Origin: Thomasclavelia sp.
Lineage (GTDB): Bacteria > Bacillota_I > Bacilli_A > Erysipelotrichales > Coprobacillaceae
Length of the DNA: 35,783 nt
Assembly: GCF_017889095.1 (NCBI RefSeq)
Contig: NZ_JAGHEW010000015.1
Span: 1 to 35,783 of the forward strand
Reading direction: 5' to 3'
In this document: positions 1 to 8,089 of the stretch, one piece after another
Position numbering within the stretch: the first letter of the stretch is position 1
Layout: every line of letters starts with the position of its first letter
The notes under the pieces: model-generated
What the model was told of the DNA's origin: nothing
The model's database searches: none
What the model saw: the letters and a program-made list of their open reading frames with translations, nothing else
Translations under genes and position numbers: made by a program

Positions 1-259
1 GTCTAGTGCTGGTGCATTAGGATTTAAAGGTTCTCGTAAATCTACTCCATTTGCAGCACAAATGGCTTCTGAAGCAGCTGCAAAAGCATCAATGGATCAT
101 GGTATGAAATCTGTAGATGTTAACGTTAAAGGTCCAGGACCAGGACGTGAAGCTGCAGTTAGAGCTTTACAAGCAGCAGGATTAGAAGTAACTTCTATTA
201 CTGACGTTACCCCAATTCCACATAATGGGTGTCGTCCACCAAAACGTCCACGTGGATAA
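1..259 (+). CDS. rpsK: 30S ribosomal protein S11, C-terminal part
   Basis: The gene runs off the left edge; 85 residues plus the stop are visible, read in the frame that starts at base 2. The visible part has the S11 core, with [10 protein letters not shown] near the start and the conserved C-terminal stretch [15 protein letters not shown], then the [20 protein letters not shown] tail. S11 sits on the 30S platform and contacts the 3' end of 16S rRNA. It is followed after 46 bases by rpoA, the usual order at the end of the bacterial alpha operon. An in-frame ATG at 62 is internal and not a start. Confidence 0.97.
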   Translation, partial: SSAGALGFKGSRKSTPFAAQMASEAAAKASMDHGMKSVDVNVKGPGPGREAAVRALQAAGLEVTSITDVTPIPHNGCRPPKRPRG

Positions 260-305
260 TTATTGCATGATCTAATAAAGAAATTCCTAGTGAGGAGGAA
301 AATAA

Positions 306-1250
306 ATGCAAAAGTTTGAAAAAGCAAATTTTAATATAGCTAATTATGATGAAACTGATAATTATGGTAAGTTTGTAATTGAACCATTAGAAAGAGGTTT
401 TGGGACAACTTTAGGAAACTCATTACGTCGAGTTTTGTTATCTTCATTACCTGGTTCAGCAATTTATGCTATCAAAGTGCAAGGAGCAATCCATGAATTT
501 TCAGCTGTTGATGGTGTAGTTGAAGACGTTACCTCAATCATTTTACGTCTTAAAAAGCTAGTATTTGATGTGGATAGTGATGAATCAGCAACAATGATCA
601 TTGATGTTGAAGGTCCAGCAACAGTAACTGGTGCCGATATTCAATGTCCTTCTGAAGTAACAATGATTTCTAATGATATGGTAATCGCACATGTTGCTCA
701 AGGGGCACACTTATACATGGAATTATATGCTAAAAAAGACCGTGGTTATGTAAGTGCTGATCAAAATAAACAAGAAATTAATACTATCGGTATTATTCCA
801 ACTGATTCGATTTATTCGCCAATTGAAAGAGTATCTTATGCAGTTGAACCAACTAGAGTTGGGGAAAGTGCTAAATATGATCAGTTAACTTTAGAAATAG
901 AAACCAATGGGGCCTTAAAACCTTATGAAGCTATCTCACTAGCTGCAAAGATTTTGGTGGAACATTTAAATATGTTTGTTGAAATGACTGATATGGCAGT
1001 TAATATGGAAGTTATGTCAGAAGCTCAAAATGATACTTCAAATAAAGTTTTAGATATGACTATTGAAGAACTTGATTTATCAGTTCGTTCATATAACTGT
1101 TTAAAAAGAGCAGGTATTCAAACTGTTCAAGATCTTGCCGCTAAATCTGAAGATGATATGATCAAAGTAAGAAACTTAGGTAAGAAATCTTTAAAAGAAG
1201 TTAAAGAAAAATTAGTTGAATTAGGATTAGGATTTAAACCTATTGATTAA
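306..1250 (+). CDS. rpoA: DNA-directed RNA polymerase subunit alpha
   Basis: This is the alpha subunit, 314 residues, the usual length. The N-terminal domain (about 1-225) forms the dimer on which the polymerase assembles; it carries the conserved [20 protein letters not shown] segment near residue 21. After a linker, the C-terminal domain (about 250-310) has the helix-hairpin-helix fold that binds UP elements and activators, with [13 protein letters not shown] and [16 protein letters not shown]. The start is set by a GAGGAGG ribosome binding site at 291-297, 8 bases upstream. It lies between rpsK and rplQ and is probably co-transcribed with both. Confidence 0.98.
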   Translation: MQKFEKANFNIANYDETDNYGKFVIEPLERGFGTTLGNSLRRVLLSSLPGSAIYAIKVQGAIHEFSAVDGVVEDVTSIILRLKKLVFDVDSDESATMIIDVEGPATVTGADIQCPSEVTMISNDMVIAHVAQGAHLYMELYAKKDRGYVSADQNKQEINTIGIIPTDSIYSPIERVSYAVEPTRVGESAKYDQLTLEIETNGALKPYEAISLAAKILVEHLNMFVEMTDMAVNMEVMSEAQNDTSNKVLDMTIEELDLSVRSYNCLKRAGIQTVQDLAAKSEDDMIKVRNLGKKSLKEVKEKLVELGLGFKPID

Positions 1251-1282
1251 TTCGCAGTTTTATAGGAAGGAGCGCTAATCTC

Positions 1283-1645
1283 ATGGCTAGAAATAGAAAA
1301 TTAGGACGTACTTCTGATATTAGAAAATCAATGTTACGTTCTCTTGCAACAGAAGTAATTATGTACGGAAAATTAGAAACTACAGCAACAAGAGCAAAAG
1401 AAGTTCGTTCAGTAGTAGAAGAATTAATTACTTTAGGTAAACGTGGTGACTTACATGCAAGACGTCAAGCTGCTGCTGTATTACATAATGTAATTGATCC
1501 AGAAACTGGAAAAACTGCAGTACAAAAATTATTTGATGAAGTTGCCCCTAAATATAGCGATGTAAATGGTGGATACACTCGTATCTTAAAAACTTACAAT
1601 CGTAAAGGTGATAATGCTACAATGGCAATTATTGCATTAGTTTAA
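1283..1645 (+). CDS. rplQ: 50S ribosomal protein L17
   Basis: L17 is a 120-residue large-subunit protein near the peptide exit tunnel. The start [21 protein letters not shown] and the C-terminal [20 protein letters not shown] are family hallmarks, and the length is normal. A GGAAGGAG ribosome binding site lies just upstream. It closes the alpha operon: a strong hairpin terminator begins 4 bases after the stop, and the next gene has its own promoter. Confidence 0.98.
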   Translation: MARNRKLGRTSDIRKSMLRSLATEVIMYGKLETTATRAKEVRSVVEELITLGKRGDLHARRQAAAVLHNVIDPETGKTAVQKLFDEVAPKYSDVNGGYTRILKTYNRKGDNATMAIIALV

Positions 1646-1648
1646 CAT

Positions 1649-1672
1649 AAAAGACCTTCGGGTCTTTTTATT
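1649..1672 (+). terminator. Intrinsic terminator of the rpsK-rpoA-rplQ operon
   Basis: An 8-bp perfect stem AAAAGACC/GGTCTTTT (1649-1656 with 1661-1668) is closed by a TTCG tetraloop on a C-G pair, an unusually stable loop. A short T-rich run follows. Confidence 0.9.
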
Positions 1673-1676
1673 TTAC

Positions 1677-1705
1677 TTGACTAAATTAGTGATAAATAAT
1701 AGAAT
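1677..1705 (+). promoter_or_regulatory. Sigma-A promoter of the ECF operon
   Basis: TTGACT (1677-1682), a 17-base spacer and TAGAAT (1700-1705) lie between the rplQ terminator and ecfA1. This suggests that the ECF-truA genes are transcribed independently of the ribosomal operon. Confidence 0.7.
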
Positions 1706-1735
1706 GTAAAAAACAAATGTCAAGGTGGTGCAAAA

Positions 1736-2566
1736 ATGGATAAAATCATTGAAATCAAAGATTTATCTTTTGAATATGAAGAAGGTTTAAAGACAATTGA
1801 TCACATTTCTTTTGAGATAAAAAAAGGTGATTATGTTGCTATCTTAGGTCATAATGGCAGTGGTAAAAGTACTATTGCGAAATTGCTGATTGGATTATTG
1901 GAGAAAAAAAGTGGAACAATAATTGTAAATGGAATTGAATTAAATTTAGAAAATTTATATAAAGTACGCGATAGCATTGGAATAGTATTCCAAAATCCCG
2001 ATAATCAGTTTATTGGCGCAACTGTCCGTGATGATATTGCTTTTGGTCTAGAAAATAATTGTGTTCCTCCCCAGGAAATGGATGCAATTATTAATAACTA
2101 TGCCACTAAGGTAAAAATGGCTGATTTTTTAGATCACGAACCAACTAAACTTTCCGGTGGCCAAAAACAGCGTGTTGCAATTGCTGGGATTCTTGCAATG
2201 GCACCAAACATCATTATTTTAGATGAAGCTACAAGTATGTTAGACCCCATGGGACGACGTGAAATCAACGGTTTAGTTAAAGAATTAAATCAGGAAAAAG
2301 ATATTACGATCATTTCAATCACTCATGATATTGAAGAGGCTAAAAATGCTGATCAAGTTATCATTTTAAATAACGGAAAAATTGTTGCTTCAGGATCCCC
2401 AAATAAAGTATTAAGCGATGAAGCAACTTTAGTAAAATGCGAATTGGATATTCCTTTTGCTTTAAAAATAGCTAAGGAATTAGATAAAATAAAGATAAAG
2501 ACTAGTATGTCATTAGATAAGGAGGTATTAATTCAAGAGTTATGTCAGTTACATTCAAACAAGTAG
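1736..2566 (+). CDS. ecfA1: ECF transporter ATPase EcfA1
   Basis: This is one of the two ATPases of an energy-coupling factor vitamin/metal uptake system, 276 residues. Visible motifs are Walker A GHNGSGKST at 38-46, Q-loop Gln86 in FQNPDNQF, signature LSGGQ at 139-143, Walker B ending in Asp163-Glu164 and H-loop His197. FQNPDNQF is typical of the EcfA1 partner. The start has an AAGGTGG site about 7 bases upstream. It overlaps ecfA2 by 25 bases, so translation is probably coupled. No substrate-binding S component is encoded nearby, as in group II ECF modules that share one A-A'-T module among several S proteins. Confidence 0.95.
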   Translation: MDKIIEIKDLSFEYEEGLKTIDHISFEIKKGDYVAILGHNGSGKSTIAKLLIGLLEKKSGTIIVNGIELNLENLYKVRDSIGIVFQNPDNQFIGATVRDDIAFGLENNCVPPQEMDAIINNYATKVKMADFLDHEPTKLSGGQKQRVAIAGILAMAPNIIILDEATSMLDPMGRREINGLVKELNQEKDITIISITHDIEEAKNADQVIILNNGKIVASGSPNKVLSDEATLVKCELDIPFALKIAKELDKIKIKTSMSLDKEVLIQELCQLHSNK

Positions 2567-3393
2567 AACATATATATAGTCAAAATACTCCTTTTTCATA
2601 CTATGCTTTAAAGGGTGTTGATTTAAATATCAAAGATCAAAGTTTTACGGCAATTATCGGTCAAACAGGTAGTGGTAAAAGCACTTTGATTCAGCATATC
2701 AATGCTTTGTTATTACCAACTAGCGGTAGTGTCAAAATAGATGATTATTTAATTACTGCTACTGATAAACCAGGTAAATTAAAACCTCTTAGAAAAAAAG
2801 CCGGTTTAGTTTTTCAGTTTCCTGAATACCAATTGTTTGAGGAAACAATTGAAAAAGATATTATGTTTGGACCAACTAATTTTGGTGTTAGTGAAAGTGA
2901 AGCTAAAGAAATCACTTGCGAAGCTTTGAAAATGGTTGGTTTAGATGAAAGTTATCTAGAAAAATCACCATTTGATCTATCTGGTGGACAAAAAAGACGA
3001 GTTGCGATTGCTGGAATACTGGCAATGGATCCTGATATTTTGATCCTTGATGAGCCAACAGCTGGTTTAGATCCCCAGGGAACCAATGAAATGATGGCTT
3101 TATTTAAAGAAATTAATAATTTAGGAAAAACAATTATTCTAGTTACTCATGATATGAATCACGTTTTACAATATTGTGATGAAGTAGTTGTAATGAATCA
3201 TGGGAAAGTGGAAAAACATGATACTGTGGCAAATGTATTTAAAGATAGTAACTACTTAAATAGTCTTGGAATTGATTTACCAATCATTACTGATTTTATT
3301 ATTAAGTTGAACCAGCAAGGATTTAATATTGATACTTCAATTAATAATATCAATGATTTAGTAACCGCGATAGGTGGTGAGTTAAATGGATAG
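2542..3393 (+). CDS. ecfA2: ECF transporter ATPase EcfA2
   Basis: This is the second ECF ATPase, 283 residues, which pairs with EcfA1 beneath EcfT. Walker A GQTGSGKST is at 40-48, Q-loop Gln92 lies in FQFPEYQLFE (typical of EcfA2), LSGGQ is at 146-150 and Walker B ends in Asp170-Glu171. The start ATG lies inside ecfA1. The good AAGGAGG site at 2519-2525 is 16 bases away, longer than usual, so coupling with ecfA1 translation may help initiation. The gene overlaps ecfT by 8 bases. Confidence 0.95.
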   Translation: MSVTFKQVEHIYSQNTPFSYYALKGVDLNIKDQSFTAIIGQTGSGKSTLIQHINALLLPTSGSVKIDDYLITATDKPGKLKPLRKKAGLVFQFPEYQLFEETIEKDIMFGPTNFGVSESEAKEITCEALKMVGLDESYLEKSPFDLSGGQKRRVAIAGILAMDPDILILDEPTAGLDPQGTNEMMALFKEINNLGKTIILVTHDMNHVLQYCDEVVVMNHGKVEKHDTVANVFKDSNYLNSLGIDLPIITDFIIKLNQQGFNIDTSINNINDLVTAIGGELNG

Positions 3394-4186
3394 TATGACA
3401 TTTGGAAAATATATTCCCGTAAATTCAATCATTCATCGTTTGGATCCGCGCTTAAAGATCGGTGCTTTATTGATTTTTTTAATCGCTGTATTTTTTGATG
3501 CTGGTTTTATTGGTTATGGAATTTTAACTTTGTTTGTTTTATTAGTAGCCGGATTATCTAATATTTCCATAAAACATATTTTAAAAGCAATTAAACCTAT
3601 GGTCTTTATGATGCTATTTTTAATGGTATTCAACATTTTTTTAGTTAATACTGGTGAAGTTGTCTTTACAATTGGTTCATTTGATATCTATTCAGGTGCT
3701 TTGATTCAATCAGCGTATATTTTTATTCGTTTGATTTTAATTATAACGATGACAACAATTCTAACATCATCAACTAAACCATTAGACTTAACCTTAGGAA
3801 TTGAAAGCATGTTATCACCATTTAAAAGATTTGGTTTTCCAGCTCATGAACTAGCAATGATGATATCGATTGCTTTACGTTTTATCCCGGATTTATTAGA
3901 TGAAGCCAAGCGGATTATGAAAGCTCAGGCCAGCCGTGGGGTTGATTTTAATGAAGGTAAATTAACTGATAAGATAAAAGCTATTGTTTCTTTGATTATT
4001 CCCCTATTTATCTCAGCGTTTCAACGAGCTGAAGATTTAGCCAATGCTATGGAAAGTCGTAATTATAATCCTGAAGCCCCTAGAACACGTTATAAATCGT
4101 TAAAATGGCAAAAATATGACACTTTTGCTTTTGTATTAACGATTCTAGTAAGTACAGCAGTAATTACGATGAGTTTTATTCTTTAA
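3386..4186 (+). CDS. ecfT: ECF transporter transmembrane subunit EcfT
   Basis: EcfT is the 266-residue membrane subunit that links the ATPase pair to interchangeable S components. It has several hydrophobic helices (about 25-65, 70-90, 105-125 and a C-terminal helix at 245-265). Two coupling-helix signatures are visible: the AQASRG-type segment (family motif ARG) and the AMESRNY segment (second ARx motif). The N-terminal PVNSIIHRLDPRLKI matches the family. The ATG overlaps the end of ecfA2 and the stop overlaps the truA start by one base, so the four genes form a tight operon. Confidence 0.95.
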   Translation: MDSMTFGKYIPVNSIIHRLDPRLKIGALLIFLIAVFFDAGFIGYGILTLFVLLVAGLSNISIKHILKAIKPMVFMMLFLMVFNIFLVNTGEVVFTIGSFDIYSGALIQSAYIFIRLILIITMTTILTSSTKPLDLTLGIESMLSPFKRFGFPAHELAMMISIALRFIPDLLDEAKRIMKAQASRGVDFNEGKLTDKIKAIVSLIIPLFISAFQRAEDLANAMESRNYNPEAPRTRYKSLKWQKYDTFAFVLTILVSTAVITMSFIL

Positions 4187-4923
4187 TGGTTCGAGTTAAA
4201 GCGATTGTTAGCTATGATGGTAGTAAATTTCATGGCTTTCAAGTCCAAAATAATTTAAGAACAGTTCAAGGGGAAATTCAAAAAGCATTGAAAAATATTT
4301 GTAAAGAAAAAATTATTATTCATGGTTCTGGACGTACAGATGCTAAAGTTCATGGCGTAAAACAAGTTTTTCACTTTGATACTAACAGCAATTTACCAGA
4401 AAAACAATGGAAAAGAGCAATCAACCATTTTTTACCAAATGATATTTATATTTTAGACACGGAGTTTGTTGATGAGGATTTTCATAGTCGTTATAGTGCG
4501 ATAAAAAAAGAATATCATTATTTATTAAGTGTTAATGAATACAATCCATTTCAAACCAATTATATCTATCAATATGGTCGTGAATTAGATTTAAAAATAA
4601 TGCAAGAAACAGCTAAAATATTTATTGGTGAACATGATTTTGCTTCTTTTTGCAGCTATGATCAATATGGTAATACAATTCGAACGATTTATCACATTGA
4701 TATTACTAATGATCAGGGGATTATCAAGTTTGTCCTAGTTGGCAATGGTTTTAGACGTTATATGGTCCGTCATATTGTTGGGGGATTGATCCAGGTAGGA
4801 GCTAAACGAATTAATCAAGAACGCCTACAAGAGTTATTAGACAGCAAAGGAAAGCAAAAATGTTTATTTAAAGCAAAACCACAGGGTCTTTATCTACAAG
4901 AGGTATTTTATGATGAAGACTAA
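4186..4923 (+). CDS. truA: tRNA pseudouridine(38-40) synthase TruA
   Basis: TruA isomerises uridines 38-40 in the anticodon arm of tRNAs; at 245 residues it has normal length. The catalytic aspartate is Asp52 in GSGRTDAKVHG. Most family members read RTDAGVHA here, so Lys54 replaces the usual glycine and Gly57 the usual alanine. The nucleophile and its arginine are intact, and the C-terminal FVLVGNGFRRYMVRHIVGGL segment is normal, so I expect an active enzyme. The start overlaps the ecfT stop (TAATG). In many Firmicutes truA is followed by rplM-rpsI; here a PHP gene follows instead. Confidence 0.95.
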   Translation: MVRVKAIVSYDGSKFHGFQVQNNLRTVQGEIQKALKNICKEKIIIHGSGRTDAKVHGVKQVFHFDTNSNLPEKQWKRAINHFLPNDIYILDTEFVDEDFHSRYSAIKKEYHYLLSVNEYNPFQTNYIYQYGRELDLKIMQETAKIFIGEHDFASFCSYDQYGNTIRTIYHIDITNDQGIIKFVLVGNGFRRYMVRHIVGGLIQVGAKRINQERLQELLDSKGKQKCLFKAKPQGLYLQEVFYDED

Positions 4924-5788
4924 TTTTCATACTCATACATATCGCTGTGGTCATGCTGTAGGTGATGAAAGAGACATGGTACGATCAGCTATCGATGCTG
5001 GAATGGAAGTTTTAGGTTTTAGTGAACATATTGCTTTACCACATTATCGAAAACATTTACTTAAAGGCTTACCTAATACTATTGGTCACTTTCGTCCTTT
5101 TGCCTCTGCTTGTAGAGCAATTATTAAAAATGGACCAGCTATGCGTTTATCCTATCAACAATTGCCAATTCATTTAGCTAAGGTAAAACAATTAAAAGAT
5201 GAATATCAACAGCAAATTACGATATATCAGGGTTTTGAAGCAGAATACTTTGAAGAATATCTTGATTATTATCAGGAATTATTAGATAGTGGAAAAGCTG
5301 ATTATTTAATTTTAGGTAATCATTTCCATAAATATTCTGTTGCGACTAATTATTATGGTAAAGTAAATATAAGTGATGACGAAATCATTAAATACAAAGA
5401 TGATTTATTGAAAGCTTTAGATACTGATTTGTTTACCTATGTAGCGCATCCTGATTTATTTATGGTGGGCAAAGTCTATTTTGATGATTTATGTAAAAAT
5501 ATTACCCGGGAAATATGTCAAAAAGCGTTAGAAAAAGATATTCCTTTAGAAGTAAATGCTGGTGGTATCCGTCGGGGCTATCGTAAAGTCAATGATGAAA
5601 TGCTTTATCCATATCCTAATGCCCATTTTTTTGAGATAGTCAGTGAAATGGGATGTAAAGTAATTTTAGGAATTGATGTACATAGTCCTGATCATTTTAA
5701 TCAAGAGGATATTGAAGCATTAGAAAAATTTGTTAAACGACATCAGTTAAAAGTAGTAACAATGCCAAAATTTAAAAAAGGAAAATAA
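4910..5788 (+). CDS. PHP-domain phosphatase, histidinol-phosphatase-like
   Basis: This 292-residue protein is a metal-dependent PHP-family phosphoesterase. Metal-binding motifs are in order: N-terminal NFHTHTYRCGHA, SEHIALP near 38, GFEAEYFEEY near 107, GNHFHKYS near 142, AHPDLF near 181, and the final GIDVHSPDHF near 252. The closest family is the HisK/HisJ histidinol-phosphatases, but no other histidine gene lies in the window, so the substrate is not certain. The ATG overlaps truA by 14 bases with an AAGAGG site upstream; a second ATG follows at 4913. It ends the ECF-truA operon at a terminator. Confidence 0.85.
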   Translation: MMKTNFHTHTYRCGHAVGDERDMVRSAIDAGMEVLGFSEHIALPHYRKHLLKGLPNTIGHFRPFASACRAIIKNGPAMRLSYQQLPIHLAKVKQLKDEYQQQITIYQGFEAEYFEEYLDYYQELLDSGKADYLILGNHFHKYSVATNYYGKVNISDDEIIKYKDDLLKALDTDLFTYVAHPDLFMVGKVYFDDLCKNITREICQKALEKDIPLEVNAGGIRRGYRKVNDEMLYPYPNAHFFEIVSEMGCKVILGIDVHSPDHFNQEDIEALEKFVKRHQLKVVTMPKFKKGK

Positions 5789-5815
5789 GTGTCCAGGAAA
5801 CTGGATGCTTTTTTT
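5787..5815 (+). terminator. Intrinsic terminator after the PHP gene
   Basis: A 10-bp stem (5787-5796 with 5801-5810, including two G-T pairs) has a GAAA tetraloop and is followed by a T run. It overlaps the stop codon of the PHP gene. Confidence 0.9.
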
Positions 5816-5855
5816 ATTAAAGCAGATAAATATCTTATAATATAACAATCTTGTT

Positions 5856-5885
5856 TTGACAAATAGATCTAAGCAAAAGTAGGAT
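5856..5885 (+). promoter_or_regulatory. Possible promoter of the 5971-9538 operon
   Basis: TTGACA (5856-5861) is followed after 18 bases by TAGGAT (5880-5885). A second -10-like TATAAT lies at 5945-5950 without a clear -35, immediately upstream of the AGGAGGTG ribosome site. Either could be used. Confidence 0.4.
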
Positions 5886-5970
5886 AATAAAATGGATATT
5901 TATTTTTGTGTATTAGTTTTAAAGTTATTCAAGACGTGGTAAAATATAATCAAGGCTAGGAGGTGAATTC

Positions 5971-7173
5971 ATGGCACGTGAATGTATCCATAAATATTTA
6001 GAAGAACATCAAAGTAATTATCAAGGAAAATATCGCTGTCATAGCTGTGTACAAACAAAGCGTTTTGAACACAAGTTTCATTATTATATTCGAGATATTC
6101 AGTTTCGAGAAATTAATGTTTTTGTAACGGTTGACTATTCTGGTGATGAAGTGAAAACGACATTTTCAGTTGATCTTCATGAACAGGAACAAGAATATAT
6201 CACTAAGGATGCTTTAAAACAAATTTTATATTTTAATAAATATAGAACTATTTTACATTGTCATGTTTTTCAACATTATGTCAATAATAAAAATACTGCT
6301 AATATGTTAGAACCGCTTGATTATCGTAATATATTAGACTACTTAGAATACCATCGGGGTACTAATCAGGAAACAGTTGATGAATTTTATGAGTTTTTTA
6401 TGCCTTATTTACAACGTTTAATCAGTAATGGAAATTATCAAAAATATATGGATTCCATGAATTTAATATTAGATAAGATTCTTTATGAATATGAATGGGA
6501 TGGAACAACGGCAAAGTATTTAGATACCCAGTATCAATATCATCTTTATTATTTCAGATTAATTATTAAAGATGTCTTTAAACATCTAGATGGTTTCTAT
6601 AACAAAGTTAGAGAACCTTTACTTGAAGCAATATGGCGTTTGTGTAATTCACAGCGATTTGCATTTGCAATTATGACTGATTTTGGAAATCTAGTTTTAT
6701 CACATTATCGAATTACAAAAACAATTTTTAATTATATTGATAATCGAATCCATGAAGAAGGTAAAACTAGTAATATTGTGATTCCTTATCTAAAAGCAAT
6801 TTTTGAAAATGATATTGATGGATTTCAAGATGCTTCAATGGATGTAATTCGTTTTGTAATGAATGATATGCTTACTTTCGCTAATCATGATTTACAACTG
6901 GCAATCGGTAATTCAATAGTACAAAGTGAAGGGTATGATTTATTGATCAATTTATTTTCTAAAGATTATAATACGTTTATTTTTGTTTGCTTCCCAATTT
7001 CTACTTTCCCGCCTGAATATAAAGAGGTTATTCGAGAAAATCTCGAAACAGCAATTCGTTTTTATGCTGGTAGAATGGAGCATGAGGAATATCGTTTAAG
7101 CTCATTTGAGCAAGTTTGTAACATCAATCGTTTATTGATGGAAAATTATAAGGAGTATGGAAAACATGAATAA
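5971..7173 (+). CDS. Unrecognised protein with N-terminal Cys/His cluster
   Basis: I do not recognise this 400-residue protein. The N-terminus has Cys5, His7, Cys23, His24 and Cys26 (pattern C-x-H, then C-H-x-C), which could bind one zinc ion. The rest is soluble, rich in aromatic residues, and appears largely helical with no signal peptide or membrane segment. A beta-rich part may lie at about 45-85. No catalytic motif was recognised. The start has a perfect AGGAGGTG site at 5957-5964. It overlaps the downstream membrane-anchored pseudo-hydrolase gene by 8 bases, so the two products are probably made together and may interact. Confidence 0.85.
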   Translation: MARECIHKYLEEHQSNYQGKYRCHSCVQTKRFEHKFHYYIRDIQFREINVFVTVDYSGDEVKTTFSVDLHEQEQEYITKDALKQILYFNKYRTILHCHVFQHYVNNKNTANMLEPLDYRNILDYLEYHRGTNQETVDEFYEFFMPYLQRLISNGNYQKYMDSMNLILDKILYEYEWDGTTAKYLDTQYQYHLYYFRLIIKDVFKHLDGFYNKVREPLLEAIWRLCNSQRFAFAIMTDFGNLVLSHYRITKTIFNYIDNRIHEEGKTSNIVIPYLKAIFENDIDGFQDASMDVIRFVMNDMLTFANHDLQLAIGNSIVQSEGYDLLINLFSKDYNTFIFVCFPISTFPPEYKEVIRENLETAIRFYAGRMEHEEYRLSSFEQVCNINRLLMENYKEYGKHE

Positions 7174-8071
7174 AAACAAAAAAAGATTAGCTACGTCATT
7201 AGCAGTAGTTGCGGGGATCGCATCGAGTGCTGGAGCACTTAATGCTTTTGCCAATAAAATGGTTAAAGCAATGCTTTATCGTCATCATAAAGAAGATGAT
7301 AAGCCTAGTATTTTGGAAACAAAATACGCAAGTATTAATGTCTATTTAAAAAATTATCAAGGAATTAGATTAAGAGGTATTTTAATTGAAGAACAAAATG
7401 CTGATACTACTTTGGTAATTTTACATCCTTTTGCTTTAGAAGCTAAAGATATGACACTATATGTTCCATTTTTTAAAGAACGTTATCCAAAATGGAATAT
7501 CTTGTTAGTGGATGCTTGTGGCCATGGTCAAAGTGATGGTTATATTCGTGGTTTAGGAATTAAAGATGTTCGTGATTTAATTAGCTGGAATCGTTTTATC
7601 CTAAAGACTTATGGTAAAGATCATAAAATTGTATTATATGGAAAAGAAGCTGGTGCAAATACGATTTTAAAAGCTGCCAGTGAACATTCACTAAAAAATG
7701 TCAAAGCGATTATTAGTGATGGTGCCTATACTAGCGTTTATGATATATTAGGATATCGCTTAATTAAAGATTATAAAGTGCCTAAGTTTCCAACGATTCA
7801 ATTAATCAAGGCAAAAATCAAAAAAGAAATTAAGATCAATATTAAAACAAGTTATGTTGACATGGTTAAGCACAATGATATCCCAACTTTATATGTGCAT
7901 ATGAAAGAGGATGATTTTGTACCATTAAAAATGGTTTATCCATTATACAATGCAAATCGGGGCAGCAAAGTTTTGTTTGTTTTAAAAGATGAACGATATT
8001 TATATGAACTAACAGAAACTGATGAGTTTAAAAACACAATGACTAACTTTATAACAAAATACGTTAAATAA
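7166..8071 (+). CDS. Membrane-anchored alpha/beta-hydrolase-fold protein lacking the catalytic Ser
   Basis: This 301-residue protein has an N-terminal basic and hydrophobic segment (about 1-28), read as a signal anchor, followed by an alpha/beta-hydrolase domain. Fold landmarks are visible: the TTLVILHPF strand near 81, DACGHGQSDG near 115, and ISDGAYTSVYD after the elbow. The nucleophile elbow, normally G-x-S-x-G, reads G-K-E-A-G, so Glu161 replaces the serine. The late acidic residue is kept (KEDDFVPL), but the C-terminal His segment reads LKDERYLYEL with no histidine. It is therefore probably a non-catalytic relative. Start 7166 is preferred because AAGGAG (7150-7155) is 10 bases away; the ATG at 7157 is only one base from it. 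Confidence 0.8.
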   Translation: MNKNKKRLATSLAVVAGIASSAGALNAFANKMVKAMLYRHHKEDDKPSILETKYASINVYLKNYQGIRLRGILIEEQNADTTLVILHPFALEAKDMTLYVPFFKERYPKWNILLVDACGHGQSDGYIRGLGIKDVRDLISWNRFILKTYGKDHKIVLYGKEAGANTILKAASEHSLKNVKAIISDGAYTSVYDILGYRLIKDYKVPKFPTIQLIKAKIKKEIKINIKTSYVDMVKHNDIPTLYVHMKEDDFVPLKMVYPLYNANRGSKVLFVLKDERYLYELTETDEFKNTMTNFITKYVK

Positions 8072-8089
8072 TAATAGGAGGATTGGGAC

